Shown: one piece after another, positions 49,842-62,600 of the stretch | Layout: every line of letters starts with the position of its first letter | Position numbering within the stretch: position 1 is the stretch's first letter | Assembly: GCF_009870125.1 (NCBI RefSeq) | Contig: NC_046679.1 | Span: 248,001-312,000 of the forward strand | Reading direction: 5' to 3' | Source: Drosophila pseudoobscura | Lineage: Eukaryota; Arthropoda; Insecta; Diptera; Drosophilidae | DNA length: 64,000 bases | Notes under the pieces: model-generated | Database searches by the model: none | What the model saw: only the letters and a program-made list of their open reading frames with translations | What the model was told of the DNA's origin: nothing | Position numbers and translations under genes: made by a program

Positions 49842-49986
49842 GGGGATTCTTATCTGCGTCGAACCCACTCCTGAACTTTTTCCCCAGACAAAACCCCCGA
49901 CTGCAGGTTATCAGCATCGCTTAAAGCTGCCGGACTGTTGGAACGCGTTATAAAAGCAACCTCTTGTAGTAGTCAAGTCATCAGTC
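49842..49986 (+). promoter_or_regulatory. Promoter of cecropin gene 4
   Basis: This is collinear with the gene 3 promoter at a constant offset of 1571 bp: GGGGATTCTT at 49842-49851, CAAAACCCCC at 49889-49898 (one change from the gene 3 site), TTATCAG at about 49908-49914, TATAAAA at 49949-49955 and the same initiator. The kB changes could alter induction strength. Confidence 0.8.
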
Positions 49987-50069
49987 GCACACCTCTCCCA
50001 GCAACATCAACAGCATAAGCAACTTTTGCTTTCTACAATCCGAGCAATACTCCCAGCAATACTCTCATT

Positions 50070-50330
50070 ATGAACTTCTATAAGATCTTCATCTTTGTTG
50101 CCCTTATTTTGGCCATCAGCGTGGGCCAATCGGAAGCCGGCTGGTTGAAGAAACTGGGCAAGAGACTTGTAAGTCTATTACATTACCAGATCTATAATTC
50201 ATACAGAACCTTAAATATCACATATCATTATCCTTAGGAACGCGTTGGCCAGCACACCAGAGATGCCACCATTCAGGTTGTGGGAATTGCTCAACAGGCC
50301 GCCAATGTGGCAGCGACAGCCCGAGGATGA
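50070..50330 (+). CDS. Cecropin gene 4
   Basis: Exons 50070-50168 and 50238-50330 give a 63-aa precursor with the same sequence as gene 3 ([28 protein letters not shown]). Intron length and sequence are almost the same as in gene 3, with only a few base changes over about 450 bp, and similarity ends abruptly just after the stop codon. This is a very recent duplicate or conversion product. Confidence 0.95.
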
Positions 50331-51895
50331 AGAGAGAGCCCTTAGAGAGTAACAGTCTTCCTATAACATATTTAATTTATTTCCCTAAACTTAACTCCAT
50401 GATTAATTCCTAAGTAAATAAAGAAACACTTTACTGAAACTTCATATATAATCTACGCCAAAAGTTCCGATTGACCTTTAGAGAACTATAGAAACTATAG
50501 GAGCCATACAGCCAACAGCCACAGAAAATTTATCGGATTCCTGAATGGAATAGGCTTCCGTTAAAATTATTATATGCCCTTTTCAAAGCAAATCCATTAT
50601 CATTTTAGAGGTCCTATTCCTACATAGTACATAGTAATGAGATTTGCAGAATAAAATACCACAAATGTAGGTCCTAAATCCCAGGCTATTAGTCTAAGAA
50701 TCTGAACAACCAGCGGAACCATTCACATTCTTAGCAACAACCAAAAATTTTTGCCAAGCTAAGTTTCCTTAACTATTTGGTCAAACCAAAAACTGTTATA
50801 TGCAAAATGTTAAGGTAACAGCAAAATCAAAATAAGACAAAAAGGGAAACGAAAAAGTACGGGAAATAACGTGTTCTGTCAATCCGCCAAACATTAGAGA
50901 ACAAGCGAAATGGATTAATCATCAAACACGTTTGGCCCCTGGCCTCTGGCTCCGAACAGCTGAGCAAAAAGTACAACAAAAAGCGATTACTCAATGGGTT
51001 TGAACGCAGACAAGCAGGAACGAAAGACCTGACGCATACGCGATACCCCGATTTAAATATATGAGGCCAACATTCTTTATAGTAAAACGTTTGTCAACAG
51101 TTGCTGGATTCCTCTGATTCATGAATACAAGCTATTGTCCCTATTGAAAGGATAAAAAAAGTCATTTTAGTTCAGTTTTATTGGTGGAATGGGTTTATTG
51201 ATTATCAGAATTCGACTGCTTAAATCTAGAATTATAAATCTTAAAAAAACCTATTCTATTGTTGATCGCGGCAGATGAAATTCGACAGCGGCCGAATCGC
51301 AGTGGGCCAACAACAACAATTGTTGACTCTAGTGACGGCGGCAGCGGAGGTGGCAGTGGAGTTGTCGCCATTGGCCGGCAATGGGAAATCAATGTTTCTG
51401 GCTGATGGTGGGGGTAAGGAACAGCTGAGACTGGCAACAGGAAACCGGCACCGGTGGTGCGATGGTGGGAGTTGAGAAAAGCGAAGACACATTGTCATCA
51501 TTTTCGCAGTCGCAACTTCGAAGACGGGATGGGGCCCATGGTTCTCGTACATTGTTGATTGAAGTGGGTCAAAAATGTATACGAGAAATACAATGAATGT
51601 ATACGAGAAATACAATGTTTCAGCTCTTATTCAGGCAGAAAATGTTCTGTTTTTTATTATAATTGCAATTGAGCAATAAACTGTTGGGCTATAATTTGTA
51701 TGTTTTTCTGGTTTTATTACTAAGTAAGAGTGTTGTACTCTTAGGGTGTACAAATATACCCTGTTTGAAATAATGAGTATCATATAACGTGGAAAAATGA
51801 TTCAATTTATGAATGGAATTCCTCGCGGGTAAATTTTATCCCACCAAAAAGCACACCGTGTCGCGAGCTTTCATCTAAAAACCCTCACATACACC
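50331..51895. other. Spacer inside the cecropin cluster
   Basis: No gene was recognised. A perfect direct repeat of a GTATACGAGAAATACAATG unit occurs twice at about 51575-51618. The frames at 51195-51615 are low-complexity and not convincing. Confidence 0.45.
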
Positions 51896-52231
51896 CTAGT
51901 AGATCGAACGCTGATGACGCGTCGCGAATAAGTATGATGGGTCGTCTGATCGAGCAAGTTTTTTGAGGCGCACGTTCTGAGGAATGGGGGGAGCCTGCAG
52001 TTCATCAACGCGATCCCAGCTGCGTCTTTCTTTATCAACGCGTCTCTGCTTTATCAATTTCAGTTCTGGTGCGCTGGGCGCGCTCTGGTGATTCCCAGTC
52101 GCGAATTGGGAGCTGCCTGAGGAAAAAAGTTCCCCTGGCTGCAATTTATTGCTTCCCTATCAGCAAAGCAAGGGCAAGATGTTCAAACATTGACACAGCC
52201 AGCCATTCTCACCAGGTATACCGACAATCAT
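51896..52231 (-). CDS. Unnamed two-exon 79-aa basic protein gene
   Basis: Exon 1 (52213-52231) encodes MIVGIP plus one base, and exon 2 (51896-52116) continues in phase after a strong acceptor (CTTTTTTCCTCAG). The donor is GTGAGA and the intron is 96 nt. The 79-residue product has no signal peptide. It is polar and basic with a Lys/Arg-rich middle (KLIKQRRVDKERRSWDRVDE), then APPIPQNVRLKKLARSDD and ends RSIY. A TATATAA box lies at 52315-52321, about 90 nt upstream of the ATG. The gene lies inside the cecropin cluster on the opposite strand. I do not recognise the family. Support comes from splice signals, phase, codon use and promoter together; a decayed exon of another gene is the alternative. 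Confidence 0.55.
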
Positions 52232-52314
52232 CTTTATGACGATGCCAACCAATGCAGGTCTGTCTTAGTCATCTAGATTCTAGATGGTGATGAAGGCCTG
52301 CCCCTGGCATGCCG

Positions 52315-52321
52315 TTATATA
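52315..52321 (-). promoter_or_regulatory. TATA box of the 79-aa gene
   Basis: TATATAA on the minus strand, placing transcription start near 52288 and leaving a leader of about 55-60 nt before the ATG. Confidence 0.5.
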
Positions 52322-53182
52322 GTGCTCTCTTTTGCTATGTATTCGAACTTTCCCCTTAATCTGTTCAGCCTACTTCAAGATTATTCTCTAAGTTCTCTTT
52401 TACAATTGAAGTTTCCTGAGCTTCTGGGATTCCTCTTCGGCCTGAGTATATCCTGGAACCAGTTGCGGTATTTATCGACTTACTTACGCTGCTGTGGACT
52501 TAAGGAACTTGGCTAAGGGCAAGACGTGGCAGTTATGACACAGAACTCTCTCGCTATCCCACTCCCTTTGTGTCTCCTCCTTGTGGCAAGTCTCCTGCCA
52601 CTTGTAGCTGTCACTCAGCGGTTAATTCGAGCGATTTTATTTACATTTTGCAAGGCAACAGGACCGGAAAGGAGCATCAGAAGCAGCAGTACTAAAGTCT
52701 ATTCTGCGGCATGAGAGAGGATGGCAAAGTCAAGGCCCAAGATGAATAAAGCGTTTTTACTTGTTAAGGAAATTAGTGGCATATCCTGACAAGGCGCACA
52801 TCATCCTACCCCAGCCATCTCTGGTTTTCTGTGTGTGTGTGTGTATGTCTGTTGTGTGTGCCTCCCTTACTGATTTAATTCATTTGTTGTCTTTGCTTCG
52901 AGTCTATTGTCTGCCGCCCCATCATTTTCCTTGTTGTGGTTGTTGGTTTTTTATGGTTGAAATTAAAGTTACATTTTTGGTGGTTGATATGTGGATGAAG
53001 GTCCGCCCGCCTGAGCCAGGGCCATCCCCACGCATAGACCAAGTACAGTTGTGTGTATGTTCGCGGGTTGTGTGTGCGGATTCCCGCTCTTCGGTGTATC
53101 AATCAAATAAAGCTCGTATCAGCAGCTGGTAAAACATTCGACTATATACACCATGCTATGATACATATACTCTGGTCTGATC

Positions 53183-53320
53183 GGGGATCCACAGTATTCG
53201 CCTGTTCTCGTCGTTGTCTTTCTTTCCGAACAGAGAAATTCCCCGACACAGCGATGCCTTGGCAGCATCGCTCTCGCGTTATAAAAGCTATCTGCTGTGC
53301 CAGTCAAATCACCAGTCACT
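53183..53320 (+). promoter_or_regulatory. Promoter of cecropin gene 5
   Basis: A kB site (GAAATTCCCC at 53235-53244, reverse GGGGAATTTC) and a second GGGGATCCAC at 53183-53192 precede TATAAAA at 53280-53286. The GATA site seen in genes 1, 3 and 4 is not in the same place. Confidence 0.75.
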
Positions 53321-53393
53321 CAGCTCTCACAGCACCAGCAACATCAACAGCTTTTGCTTTCTACGATCCCAGGAATACTCCAAGAATCTCATT

Positions 53394-53649
53394 ATGAACT
53401 TCTATAAGATCTTCATCTTTGTTGCCCTTATTTTGGCCATCAGCGTGGGCCAATCGGAAGCCGGCTGGCTGAAGAAACTGGGCAAGAGACTTGTAAGTCT
53501 AGTACCAGATCAATAATTTATATAAAAGGTAAAATATCATATATCATTCTTCTTAGGAACGCGTTGGCCAGCACACCAGAGATGCCACCATTCAAGTTGT
53601 GGGAATTGCTCAACAGGCCGCCAATGTGGCAGCGACAGCCCGAGGATGA
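53394..53649 (+). CDS. Cecropin gene 5
   Basis: Exons 53394-53492 and 53557-53649 give 63 aa with the same protein as genes 3 and 4 ([15 protein letters not shown] signal, [14 protein letters not shown] mature start, QVVG, AATARG end). The intron is 64 nt and diverged, and the promoter is different. This copy is therefore older than the gene 3/gene 4 pair, with its coding part kept alike by selection or gene conversion. Confidence 0.95.
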
Positions 53650-56600
53650 AGATTTAACTTCGTGGAACCTTCTAGAGTAGCAATCTATTTATAAACATAC
53701 TTATTAGCGAGAGTCGTAACCATAGATCAAACTAGAAATACATAAACTATCATGCATCCCCGAAATTTACATTTGAGTCCCACTCAAAGTTGATTACATT
53801 TTCCCAGGGTTGGTTCTCACAGTTATCCTGGGATTCCGAAAGCATTCGCAGTGCACAGCACAAGTGTAAGGGCTCCCCTGGGCAACAGACCTCATGTCCT
53901 CTGCCCACCGCCTCTTGTTGGTGGTCATTTGGATCACAAAACGCGCTTAAATGTCAAAACACTTGTGAACCTTTTTCAGGGTGGAGTTCGGGAGTAACTT
54001 GCAGTTGAAATGGGTTCTGGGAGTGCCCTTGGCCCATGTGTGTTGTATGTTGTGTTGTTTGCTGGTAATTTGCTTTGATTTACTTACATGAACGGAGGTC
54101 GCGGCACGTGACCGCAAAGTTTACATTAAATTATCAGTGCTCCCTGTGAAAATATATAATGGAGTAAAGGAGAACAATGGAAACAAGTTAATGAGAATCT
54201 GAGGTGCTCTTCATATTCCGGGTAGGGGGAGGGAAACTGAATCTCAATAAAAATCGAAGCCGATTGAAACCGCATCCGAAATTGAATTTAAAGACAGTTT
54301 CGGGGTCGAACAGGAGCCGTGTCCTAATTACATGACATCTCCAGCGGATTAGGCCAACTCGCTTGGGAAATCGACAGCTTGGATGCCGTGTCCTTCGATG
54401 CCAATGCTGCCGCCTTAGGCTTTAAAGCGCTAAAAGCCAGAGCACATGCTCCGAATTATTGACAGCTTAGCCCGCGACGGAGTAGATTGGAGAAGCGAAG
54501 CGGAGCAGCATCGTGCGCCAGTCAATCATTATCATCAGATCCGCCTCAAAACTCAACTTCAAATGACAGCCAGGAACAGGACCAGGAGCAGCGCAGGATA
54601 GGGCAGGAGCACGGAAGGAGCACGGCATGAGCAGGAGCAGCTGCCAAATGATTTGAATAACAATAAAGATCAGCTTTTGTCTGCCGGCTGTATTTTGTAA
54701 TTTATGCATTGATTTCCTCAGCCTCCCTCTCACACCAACATCTTCCAATCCCCCACCCCCAGTCAGAGTAATAATCATTTTGAAATTACATAAAAAAACT
54801 CGCGCATTCTGGAGTAATTTCCTTCTTCCGCCCGCCCGTTGCGCAGATTGTAAAAATTGTAAAATTTGGAAATTTCATAAAGCAAATCCTGGAAAATCAT
54901 CCGTAAGCCCCTCGAACAGCACTCAAAAGTATGTCGGAAAAAGTGTAATATGCGTCGCAGCTTCATCTAGGGGAATAAGTACGAGAATGAACGAGTATAT
55001 CTGGATGTGTGGCCCCCCGCGAGCACAGTTCCGCCTCCAGGGCTGTAGCGGTGGCGACTCTTCAGAAATCGTTTACAAACCATTGAGAAGCCGCCGATGT
55101 ATCAATAATATTTGAGCATGAGCCGCTCGACCCGGTCTCAAAAGGTGGTGAAAGTTGTTTTAAAATATTGCCCACAGAAGTGGGGGTGGAGAGTGCTCAG
55201 CCAAGAATAATGTTTGACTTAATTTCTTTTATGGCTCAATATAACCATTATTCGCACTACTCGAGCATAATCAGCAAATTTAAATTCAATTCGCCTCCTT
55301 CAATGGCAAGTTGGGGGAATTTCCTTTAAAGAATTGGCCGGGGGTGCTATGGGTGTGGCCTGGCGGGTGTCAGTCGCAGTCGGGTGAGATTTACAGCACT
55401 CCCTCCTGTCCGAAGAAATGCGGTTTTCCTATTGCTCCAGCTTACGGTTTCATTTGTGCGACAATTTATCATGTTTAAAATGCCATAATCTGTGCGATGT
55501 TCGAGAAAGGTATCATTTTATAGTATTCCCCGGCAGTTAGCGATGTCGTCCTAGTTGGATACTCCGCTTTCATATACTCAATTTTATCACCGACACTTAT
55601 GTTCTAATATAATCCGGCGGCGTTTTGATTCTATGTATTTTAAAAACAGAGCTAGAAAACTTTTGCTCTTTGCATACCATAAAAGATATTCCTTGGAAAA
55701 AAAATGAAAAACAGTCCAAGTACGTACATATGTAGCCTCCTTACTCACTCTCCTTTCTACCACAAATGAATGAATGTGTGAGTAGTGAGTGAGTATCTGT
55801 GCGGAGGATTCATGTGAGCATGAAAAATGTCAATTCGAGAAAAACATTTCAGACGCAATACTCATTTCGATTCCTTTCTAAGCTGCCATGGACAAGATTT
55901 ATTGCCAGCTTGACGATTAACAAAGGTGGCCCCTGGATGTGACCCCCCTCCCCTTCAACCTTTTACCCCTCTTCATCCTGAATCCTCCTCAGCCCTTTCG
56001 GGGATGCGGAGCAACAATTTAATAAACAGACAAACAACAATGGGAGCGCTTTTGGGTGCCTTTTCAGGACAAACGAAATGGAATTGCTTGGCCCGGCGAC
56101 ATCGCCTTCGCCGTGGCCATAGACAGTGAATCCCGTGTAGGCATTTTTTATTATTCTGCGTATATCCTGCATTACACTCAGCCGTTGAGCTGAGTTCCTG
56201 ACAGCGCATAACTTCTCGCTCAGGGGCAATAAAATCCTTTGAATTGTTGTCAGCTTCCAGTCGAATGCCTCCCAATGGCAGACCAGAGCAGGGCCCCCCG
56301 ATATGATCAGATCGTGTGAGGATAGATAGGACACAATGCCAGCAATTCCAATTATGAATATGAGTCTTAATAAGAGTTATAGAAGATGTTGAAGCGCTGA
56401 TTGAATGTCTGCCGGAGTTTAAACTCCTTGGGAATCCGAAGCAGAAGAGAACTGCATACAAATAAGTAATGAAAATATCAGAGCTGAAGGCTCTTAGTCC
56501 ACCTGAAGATATATGTCACCTGATGGATTGAATAACTAATTATACTATTTAATAGAAAAAAGAAACCTTATTTAAAAACTCGCATGGATAAAGAACCCCG

Positions 56601-59600
56601 ATGACGGATATCAAGCTATGTATTTCAATAGCCTGTTTCATCCTAAAGGAAGTTTTGTAACCGCGGCCCACTTTGCATTAATTAATTCTCATTGCGATAA
56701 GCGAACAATCCAATTAAAACTGGCATCGCACACACAAAACTTTTGACTTTCAATTAATAACAATTTGACGCCTCAGCAGCTCCTCCCCCATCATCAGTAG
56801 ACCTCTGCCCCTGCCCCTTACACATCCAGCAGTATTACAAAGATAAAATAATCCGCCCGGCCAGACTGGCCGAGAGAGAGAGAGTAAGAGAGAGACATTT
56901 CCATCTGACAGGCACACGTCAGATCCTGGCGAGGCGTAAATTAATTTCGATCCCGTGCAGCACCAAAGGCGGCTGCGAATGGCGAAAAAATTATTAATGA
57001 GGCGCATGTGTGAGTGGGAAAAAATCTTAATCAAAGCGATAGAAAAAAGTCTAAAGAAGGCCAAGAAGGGAGACCATGAGTAACAGCAACAGGGCCAGCG
57101 ACCCTCATTAACGGGAAATTAGTTTTGCTCTGATTTCAGTCATCTCTCGCTCTCATCTGTCGAACAAAGGGGACCCTGGACCAGGGCCTGGTCCTGTCCC
57201 TGTTTCCGTTTCTGGTCCTGCTCCAGGGTTGATTAAAAGCGGAAATGAGGCAAACACCAAGTTCTCCTGGTCGCTGACACTTTTGTGATTAGCGCGAATC
57301 AAAGGCGAAGTCCAAAGCGATTCCAAGGTGTCGGAGTTGCATGGAATTAGTCGAAGAGGAAGCACGGGGGAGTGTCAGGGTAACAATAGATCTGAGGATT
57401 AAGTTCTGGACTTGTCCCCGATCTGTTCATTCGTTTGTTCCCAGCGCATTTCATTTGAATTAATTTGCGGCACTCAAGTGCCACACATAAATCCTATCGC
57501 TGTCCTTCTCCTTGTGCCTTATGTAAATGTGAGCTCTTGTCCTGTCCAGGTCCTGGTCTTGGGATTGTATTGTGCCGACACCTTTTGAGTGCACTTAATT
57601 ATGCGGAAAGCTGGGAAACAGTCGGACTTTTGCCTTCGTTTCTGCCCCATTTTACACCAAATTTAGCTCGATTATTGTCCTGTCATCGCCAGGTACAAGT
57701 ACAGTCGTGGCGCCACTCATAAGTAGGAGTACAGTTGTGCTCGCTTTGACGACCCCAATTACCCAATGGAATTTGCTCTATATAGGGTTTCATTCGAATT
57801 TTTCAATTACCAATCAAGGTCTCATCTTTCTTTGCTCTCCACTCTCTATCCTCATCTCGTCTCGTCTCGTTCTGTTTGTTCTGTCCGTTGTGTTTGGTTT
57901 ATTGATATGTTGTCGCTGCGGTTCTCTGGGGAACGTGGCCTGCCAAAAAGGCCTTTCTCCCGAGAGCTTCCCGGCTTTCCCCGATAATTTGTTTAATGGC
58001 AGCGTAAAAAATTAGACCATATTGAATGTCAATTGTTTGATTTTTTGATTAAGGAGTGAAGAATACGTCCTGGCGGCTGATTGTTTACTCTTTCGACTTC
58101 GACCTTTTGTGTGTACCTCTCAGCATTGATTAAATATTGAAAGAGTAAAGTAGCGTAACATGAAGCCTACGAGCAGGACCTTCCCCTGATATCATCCCAA
58201 ACAATCATTTCTGTAAGTGGATAGGTTTCCCTATTCTGAGATGGTTGATTTTATAACATTTTTTTAATAATAATCCTGGATAGGTAGGCCAGCTGTGGTG
58301 GCTCTTGTTTGACATCATTAATCAAAACTCTTTTTTTCCGGCCAAGAAACATTAGCATAGCGATCCCAAAAAGCAGGGAAAAAGAAAGCAAAGTCGTGTC
58401 AATTTACGCGCCAACGCCAAAAAAGGAAAGGAACCCCAGGGAAAGTACTTTTCCACAAGGCTTAAAAATTGCAAAGGGATATGAGAAGTCAGGCAAAGAG
58501 CTAGGATGTCGTTCAAGGAGTCACTCAGGGCCACATGTGTCTCGGTTCCCAGCCCAACTATTTAGCGAGAAAACATCATTAATTTTTACAATCGCAGGCT
58601 CTACATTTTGATGCTGATGATGATGCTATGATGCTGAGATGCTGATGACATCAACGCCCAAATCATCTCAGTCACGCCAGGACACTTTCCCCCATTGTTG
58701 TTGTCGCGACATTTGCAATTTTTATAAATTTGCAAAGGAAGTTGACTGGAACATATGTTGAGCGGAGTTTCCTTTTGACGTGTCGCTGATTGGCGCCAGC
58801 GGCATCTGCTGAGGGTTGGCGGGAGCGCGGGCTCCTTCCCGGCCAAATGAATGCAAATTTTTATTTAAACATTTCGCTAAATGGCAACGAGCTGTCAATA
58901 TGTATGTTTGTCTCTTCATTGTGCCACCAGAGTGTGCCGCAGTGTGCAGGGGAAGGGATGGAGATGGAGATGGAGATGCTGATGGTGATGGTGGCAGTGA
59001 GTGCTAGTGACAGCTTGAAAAATGGCAAGTTGAGCAAAATTTGATTTGCACTTCATGTTCACAGTTATTCGCATCAAATGAGTTGAGGTGGCAGGAAATT
59101 TTTGCTGCTGGATTTTCCAGATAGTTGACTTCAAACATAACTGTACATTCTCTAAGGGCTTCCCGCACTCATGAATACTTAGATGAAGCAGGGAAGGCAA
59201 TTCCCAGAATGACCGATAAAGACTACTCTCGTCTCCGTTCATTGTGCTTAAATTGAAAACTTTCTACACAACTTAACGAGCGGAAAATGCGTTTTGAAGT
59301 TTGGCAGCATCATCATCGTCCATGGCAACGGGCCCTGGGGCTCCGGCTCCGGCTCTGGCTTTCCGATAGCCACCCTTTAACCCTTGCTTGCGCGCGTCAC
59401 CCAATTAACAGCCAGTTGACCACTAGACCAGCTTTCGTCCTTCATTCTTGTTGCGTCTGCCCCCCCCATTGGTGTTTGTCTAATTGAAAGTCATTCTGTG
59501 CTTGTGTGTGAGGAATACTTTCGGCTGGTGCGTGCAACATTTGTCACATGAACATGCAACATCAAACAGGTTGCCCAGCTGGCGGCATTCTCCATTCTGG

Positions 59601-62600
59601 CGCCGACCGGAGCTGCCACCAGCTCCACGAGAGCTGTCAGATTTGACAAACGACTGGTCAAGCGGGTCCAGGGGGCAGTGTCCAATTGTTTCGCATGAGT
59701 GGACAATATCTGTCCCTGGTATTGTTGCGTGTTTCACTGCACACAAGTTAAACAGTTGTCCTGGCCTACCCACCCCTTGACCTGACATCCTCCTGCCAAA
59801 GAGTATCACAGTTTGAGCAGCATCGGAGGTTGGCACTGTCACAACCTTATCATTATCATCTTTATCTAACCTAATAACTGAGTGAAATCGAAACAGCTTA
59901 ACCCTTATAAACAAGTCACAGCTGTCAAGGCGCTTCCCACCCCTCATAAATCACCACGTCAAACGAGAGAGAATAATGCGCAAGGATTCCAGATGAAAAA
60001 TTACGAAATATGAACGCGGATGCAAAGCAGCTTTTACAACCATATCAACTGGGAAGGGTTTCCCAGTCAAACCGCTGGATGGAGGGCAGGATTGGGATTC
60101 GTTTTGGGGCTTACAAGGTTCCAACATCAATCAAAACACGCGACGATAGACGATAGACGCGACACCGCCATTGCCCGATTTGATGATGATGCGATTTGCA
60201 CTAACGATGCAGTCCCGTCCCAATCCCCCCATCCCGAATACCTCCCGCTCGGTGTAATCCACACATGTGTGACAAGAAGTCATTTGAAATTGGTTGAAAT
60301 TTAAAGTAGTTTGCCGCACTCCCTCCCGGGTAGAGTTTTCGCACACACGCGTCTGCCTCGAACCCTTTGGGATTTCCTTGCCTTCCCAGGTCCTTTGAAT
60401 AATGATGATGGTGCCGTCGTCTCGTTTTTAGTAAAATTTGCATGAGAAAATCAAATGGGAAAGCGCGGAATTCGGCATGTGGAATGCGCCATGTAATTTA
60501 CACGTCTGACAAAGTATCAATGATATCGACGATGACAAGAAACTCTCCCTGAACTCGACCTGATCCCTGTCCTGGTGGCGGCGTCGTCATCGCCCAGACC
60601 TACACACATGACACAAATCGTCGCAAATCGTTTTTCACAGTACAACAAAGAGTTCCCAGCTCCCAGCCCTTTTTTGGCACACCCTCAACTCCTATGTTCT
60701 GGTTCCCATCCTCCTCGTAATGTGTGCGTTTTCACGCCGTCGAGTGGGTGCGGTGGCTGGAGGTGGAGTGGCTGGAAAAATATCCCGCGGCGCTTTCGCT
60801 ACACATCCTCCCAACAATGTGTGAAAGTTTTTTTCTGTCCTTAACCCCCGCCTCGAACAGAGAGGGAAATAAAAAACCAAGCTCCGCATGTGTCAGCCAC
60901 AGGCTCGAGAGGCCAAGACCCCATCCGACTGCATCCTCCCCATTGGGGGGGTTGTCTATGCCGCCCGGGTAGCCTGTTTAGTAGTTTTTAATGTTGTTTT
61001 GCTCCCCGAGGCCTTAGAAGGGAGCTGTGCCACTCCCCTTCCCGTCCCCACCCCAACTCTAAGTCCCTAAGGCGTTTTGTACTTTTCTACAAAATTAATC
61101 TTAACCACAGAAATTGCAACATTTCGATGATTAATGATTTGTTTTGGCCGACACGCGATCGAAGGGCAGCTGCACCCTCTACCCCTTGGCCAAATGCAGA
61201 AATGTGATACGGCCAAAGAGGGGATCACTCCCTAGGTTTTTTATTGTATCCAAATTGAGATTATTCATTTCTCTGTAAACATATTTCATTAATAATTTTA
61301 GGGCCGCTTGTCAGCGCGTTATAGCGTTGCAGCGAGTATTGAAAGTCAAGAAGAGCTCCAGGTTGAAGAGTGCCCCAAGCAATCAATCGCGAAAGCCTGC
61401 TCCGCCAGGTACAGTTGTGCTCAAACTATCCTATCCCACATGTGCGGGAACACTGTGTGGAATGGGAGTGGGAGAGTGCGCCTGGAGACGAGAGTAGGCC
61501 TCGTCATTACCTTCAGCATGCAAATGGCGTACGGGACGTTTCTTTCATCATTTTCATCCCATTCAGGGCAATCGAAGCAGAAATGCCTCAAATCATGGCC
61601 ACACATGACAAACAGGGCCAATGTCAGTCCAGGAGCCACAGCCCCAGAGGCGAACCCTTTAATGAAACGCAGAGCGGTTGCCGCAGAAACCGGCAAAGGA
61701 CAGCAGCAAAAAGATAAAGAAAGGCCACATAAATGTGTTCAGACTATAAAATACCCGTTAGCCTTGGGTGCAGGAATATTTTGTCCGGAATGAACTAAAC
61801 TCTGACCACGTTCTCAAAAGAAAACTGTTTACAAATGCTTTGCACCCTAACATAGGTTGCGTGGTTCCCATATACTCATGAAAAAAAACGAGTACAGGGC
61901 AACAAACACAATTTTTGCAAACTTTAAAGCAAACATTGGCAGGGAATGGGGCAGCAAAGGGCCATCCATCCATTTATCCTACCCTCGGGCCAGCGACTCT
62001 CAAAATGACATCCCAGCGTCGACCAGTACGAGGACAGTTCGAGCACAGGGACCTGCAGGATCAATAGATGAAGCATCAGATGAAGCGGCAGCGGAATCAG
62101 GACAACAATCAAGCCCATTGAGCCGTGGCTGGTGTTTGGCGACTGGCGACCGGCAACGGGCGACTGTCGACTGCGTGCTTCACGGTTTATTGGTTCCATT
62201 TCGCATGTGAAGTGCACCCGCACCCGAACCACCTTCTACCCCTTCCCCCATCTGGGCTAATTTGCAAGTAATATGCATATGTGCATGTGTGTGTGCGTGT
62301 CCGTGGCATGTAAATTTCCCTGCGAAGAATGAAAAAGGGGTTCCCCTGGCCGGAGCGATTCCCCTTGTCGTGTTTGTTCGCTTTGGCGGTTTCTGGCTTT
62401 AAAATTGGAAATTAGATTTGAAAATCCTTTCAGGTTTCTCCATCCTCCTTCGTTTCCTTTACTTTTTATTTACTTTTGCATATTAAGGTCACAATTTTGC
62501 GCATTTCATTCTGTTTGTCTATTGGCCTTACCTTTGAAGATTCCGTTTTCATATCACGTGGCCGCCAAGCAATCCACTTTAGTCCTGTTGCGTCACCACC

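Noticed and set aside
55963-56461. Overlapping 123- and 162-codon minus-strand ORFs
   Set aside because: They overlap in two frames of the same strand with similar composition and no family resemblance, so chance is more likely.
61308-61793. 161-codon plus-strand ORF
   Set aside because: It overlaps a 115-codon ORF in another frame and shows no motif or splice context.
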